The notes beneath the pieces were generated by a model that worked only from the letters and a program-made list of their open reading frames with translations, did not search any database and was not told the origin of the DNA. A stretch of 64,000 nt of DNA from Flavobacteriales bacterium UBA1494 (GTDB taxonomy: Bacteria > Bacteroidota > Bacteroidia > Flavobacteriales_E > Vicingaceae), in contig CAJJAT010000028.1 in the NCBI GenBank assembly GCA_905182175.1, positions 22,482-86,481 of the forward strand, given 5' to 3'. Made by a program: the position numbers and the translations under genes. Positions 62,357 to 64,000 of this stretch are shown piece after piece; positions within the stretch are counted from its first letter, which is position 1; each line of letters begins with the position of its first letter.

Positions 62357-62364
62357 TAATTTTG
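62357..62364 (+). promoter_or_regulatory. -7 box TAATTTTG, 4 nt before mnmE
   Basis: Exact TAnnTTTG match ending 4 nt before ATG 62369, with TTG at 62333-62335 about 21 nt upstream as a possible -33 element. Confidence 0.6.
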
Positions 62365-62368
62365 CACA

Positions 62369-63772
62369 ATGATTCATTCTTCAGACACCATTTGCGCTTT
62401 ATCTACTCCTTCAGGTTCGGGAGCTATTGGCGTTATTCGACTTTCAGGTTCGAAAGCAGTTGCTATTGCGAATTCTATTTTTGAAGGGAAAAATTTAGAG
62501 CAGCAAAAAGGGCAAACACTGCATTTTGGTAAAATTACTAACGGGGAGGAAGTGATCGACGAAGTGCTAATCAGTCTGTTTAAAGGGCCTAATTCATATA
62601 CAGGCGAGGACACGATTGAAATTTCTTGCCACGGATCTTCCTACATTTTAAGTAAAGTGCTTGAATTGCTGTTGGAAAAAGGAGCGAACCTTGCTAAACC
62701 GGGTGAATTCACGATGCGTTCGTTTATGAACGGAAAAATGGACTTAGCGCAGGCTGAGGCAGTAGGAGATTTAATTGCTGCAGAAAGTAAGGCGGCACAT
62801 GGCTTGGCATTGAATCAAATGCGAGGTGGGTTTTCTAAAAAAATTGCAGACTTACGACATGAATTAATTCAGTTCACCGCGCTAATTGAGTTGGAGTTAG
62901 ATTTTGCAGAAGAAGATGTTGAATTTGCCAATCGGTCTGATTTGAAAGACTTGGTAAATAACCTAGTTGATATGATTAATGGGTTGTTGAATTCGTTTGC
63001 AACGGGTAATGTCATGAAAAACGGAATTCCTGTAGCGATTGTTGGTCAGCCAAATGTTGGGAAATCTACTTTACTAAATGCTTTACTGAACGAAGACAAA
63101 GCAATTGTTTCTGAAATTGCAGGTACGACAAGAGACAGTATTGAGGATGAGGTAAAAATTGGAGGAATCGCTTTTCGATTTATTGATACTGCAGGCATTC
63201 GAGAAACCACAGATATCGTTGAAAAAATTGGAATTCAACGAACTTTTCAAATGATTGAAAAGGCAAATGTTGTGCTGTATTTGGTAGATGTTGTGTTGGA
63301 TACAAAAGAAGAAATTCACCAGGTAATTGCAGACATCCAGTCGAAGTTGGAAGGAGGGGAGAAGCAATTAATTGTATTGGCCAATAAAGCAGATAAAGGA
63401 GGTTTTGATTTATCGGAAATTCCTGAGGAATTCAGTTCAAAGTTCCCTGATGGAATAGAGCCTATTTATTTGAGTGCACTGAAAAAACTGCGCTTAGAAA
63501 AATTGACCACGACTTTAGAAGAAATTGCAAAGACAACGTTGAACAATGGAAGTGATGTGGTAGTAAGTAACCTGCGACATTATGAAGCGCTGAAAAGCGC
63601 AGGTAATGCATTAAACAGAGTTCAAAATGGACTGGATACTAACATTACAGGTGACTTTTTAGCCATGGATATTCGCCAATCGTTGCATTTTTTAGGAGAG
63701 ATCACAGGAACCATTGAAATTGATCGAGACATTTTGGGCACCATTTTCTCTCAGTTTTGTATAGGAAAGTAA
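62369..63772 (+). CDS. mnmE: tRNA uridine-5-carboxymethylaminomethyl GTPase MnmE
   Basis: A 467-aa GTPase. The N-terminal folate-binding domain begins DTICALSTPSGSGAIGVIRL and includes EISCHGS near 88. The G domain spans about 220-380 with GQPNVGKSTL (G1), GTTRDS (G2), DTAGIRET (G3) and NKAD (G4). The C-terminus ends in the catalytic CIGK. With MnmG it modifies wobble uridine 34 of tRNAs. Complete and ordinary. Confidence 0.97.
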   Translation: MIHSSDTICALSTPSGSGAIGVIRLSGSKAVAIANSIFEGKNLEQQKGQTLHFGKITNGEEVIDEVLISLFKGPNSYTGEDTIEISCHGSSYILSKVLELLLEKGANLAKPGEFTMRSFMNGKMDLAQAEAVGDLIAAESKAAHGLALNQMRGGFSKKIADLRHELIQFTALIELELDFAEEDVEFANRSDLKDLVNNLVDMINGLLNSFATGNVMKNGIPVAIVGQPNVGKSTLLNALLNEDKAIVSEIAGTTRDSIEDEVKIGGIAFRFIDTAGIRETTDIVEKIGIQRTFQMIEKANVVLYLVDVVLDTKEEIHQVIADIQSKLEGGEKQLIVLANKADKGGFDLSEIPEEFSSKFPDGIEPIYLSALKKLRLEKLTTTLEEIAKTTLNNGSDVVVSNLRHYEALKSAGNALNRVQNGLDTNITGDFLAMDIRQSLHFLGEITGTIEIDRDILGTIFSQFCIGK

Positions 63773-63780
63773 GCAAAATA

Positions 63781-63808
63781 GCCAATCTCCGATTGGCGCA
63801 ATTTTTTT
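63781..63808 (+). terminator. Terminator after mnmE
   Basis: Arms GCCAATC (63781-63787) and GATTGGC (63791-63797) with a TCC loop, followed by a run of seven T at 63802-63808. Confidence 0.8.
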
Positions 63809-63828
63809 ATACTGAGCGGAGCCGAAGT
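63809..63828 (+). repeat. Interspersed repeat copy, ACTGAGCGGAGCCGAAGT core
   Basis: Second copy of the element at 49830-49854, one substitution in the 18-base core, directly after the mnmE terminator. Confidence 0.6.
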
Positions 63829-63872
63829 TTCTTTTCAAAAAAATCTCCCAAGCCCAATCTCCACCGCTCCTG

Positions 63873-63887
63873 CACGATTGCATCGTG
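63873..63887. repeat. Small inverted repeat beyond the last gene's stop
   Basis: CACGAT and ATCGTG arms around TGC. It lies 14 nt past the stop of the minus-strand gene ending at 63902, so it may belong to that gene's terminator or to an intergenic repeat. Confidence 0.35.
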
Positions 63888-63901
63888 TGGCAATAGTACT
63901 A

Positions 63902-64000
63902 CTACTTTGCAACAACCAAATTATAAACCAATCCCTTTACTCCAGAATAATCAATAGCACCGCTGTAAACATAATCTTCCGGTCCATATACTAACCCTGC
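63902..64000 (-). CDS. C-terminal 32 codons of a protein cut by the window edge
   Basis: The minus strand from the right edge reads GLVYGPEDYVYSGAIDYSG and VKGLVYNLVVAK, then TAG at 63902. It is open throughout and looks like genuine protein, but the fragment is too short to name. The gene's start lies beyond the window. Confidence 0.55.
   Translation of the reverse strand, partial: AGLVYGPEDYVYSGAIDYSGVKGLVYNLVVAK

Noticed and set aside
62282..62377. Upstream extension of the AcpH-like gene to 62377
   Set aside because: The extension overlaps the mnmE start and promoter and lacks family residues; MNHLAHL at 62281 is the conserved start.
1..64000. tRNA, rRNA, CRISPR arrays, insertion sequences, prophage or att sites
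   Set aside because: None could be supported by reading; no direct-repeat arrays, transposase motifs or cloverleaf-like segments were recognised. A covariance-model scan would be needed for small RNAs.

Overview
The window looks like a low-GC member of the Bacteroidota, most likely order Flavobacteriales. The support is: T9SS C-terminal sorting domains on three secreted proteins, a DUF5103-type T9SS plug protein, a six-gene Na+-NQR operon, a SUF operon with the DUF59/DUF2480 tail usual in this phylum, many Bacteroidota-typical DUF families (DUF922, DUF1569, DUF1684, DUF2797, DUF4407, DUF5103), and TAnnTTTG promoter boxes. No rRNA, tRNA, CRISPR array, transposase or prophage was seen.

Layout. 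1-7.4 kb: a cut-off B12-binding radical SAM protein, a secreted histidine phosphatase, a DUF922 putative protease, an FAD oxidoreductase, a frameshifted membrane-protein gene and a T9SS cargo protein. 7.3-10.5 kb (minus): a chain of overlapping genes, antitoxin > RelE/ParE toxin > exported PIG-L deacetylase > 42-aa membrane protein > Na+/solute symporter. 10.5-13.1 kb: acetyltransferase and a TMTC-like membrane TPR protein. 13.1-18.3 kb: heavily decayed DNA (LytTR regulator with its receiver core deleted, PemK/MazF-type toxin-antitoxin ruins, unidentified remnants) around intact DUF2797, threonine aldolase and outer-membrane-protein genes. 18.3-22.5 kb (minus): AlkD-like protein, then NfeD, SPFH protein, a 58-aa membrane protein, lycopene cyclase and YbaB. 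22.6-26.9 kb (plus): ECF sigma factor, small membrane anti-sigma candidate, periplasmic metal-sensor-like protein, MbnP, MbnH and a YHYH/T9SS protein in one tight cluster. 27-29.6 kb (minus): an orphan substrate-binding protein, ApaG, T9SS plug protein. 29.8-35.8 kb (plus): nqrABCDEF. 35.8-37.2 kb: dead beta-barrel genes. 37.2-49.8 kb: mostly single genes (ppa, GH16 hydrolase, queA, histidine kinase, Sua5/TsaC, DUF1684, DUF1569, DUF4407, TonB-type outer membrane receptor). 50-56.7 kb (minus): hesB/iscA-sufBCDSE-DUF59-DUF2480 with a palindromic operator candidate. 57.9-64 kb: thiL, a dead lipoprotein gene, rarA, an AcpH-like gene, mnmE, and the 3' end of another gene.

The most interesting candidate system is the 22.6-26.9 kb cluster. 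It pairs a sigma/anti-sigma/metal-sensor circuit resembling CnrH-CnrY-CnrX with MbnP and MbnH, a copper protein and the diheme enzyme that oxidises its tryptophan to kynurenine, and ends with a surface-exported YHYH protein. The genes overlap by a few bases, so co-expression is likely. Two other themes stand out. At least nine decayed loci lie between intact housekeeping genes. Several housekeeping genes have a TAnnTTTG box ending 4-5 nt before the start codon, which predicts leaderless mRNAs.
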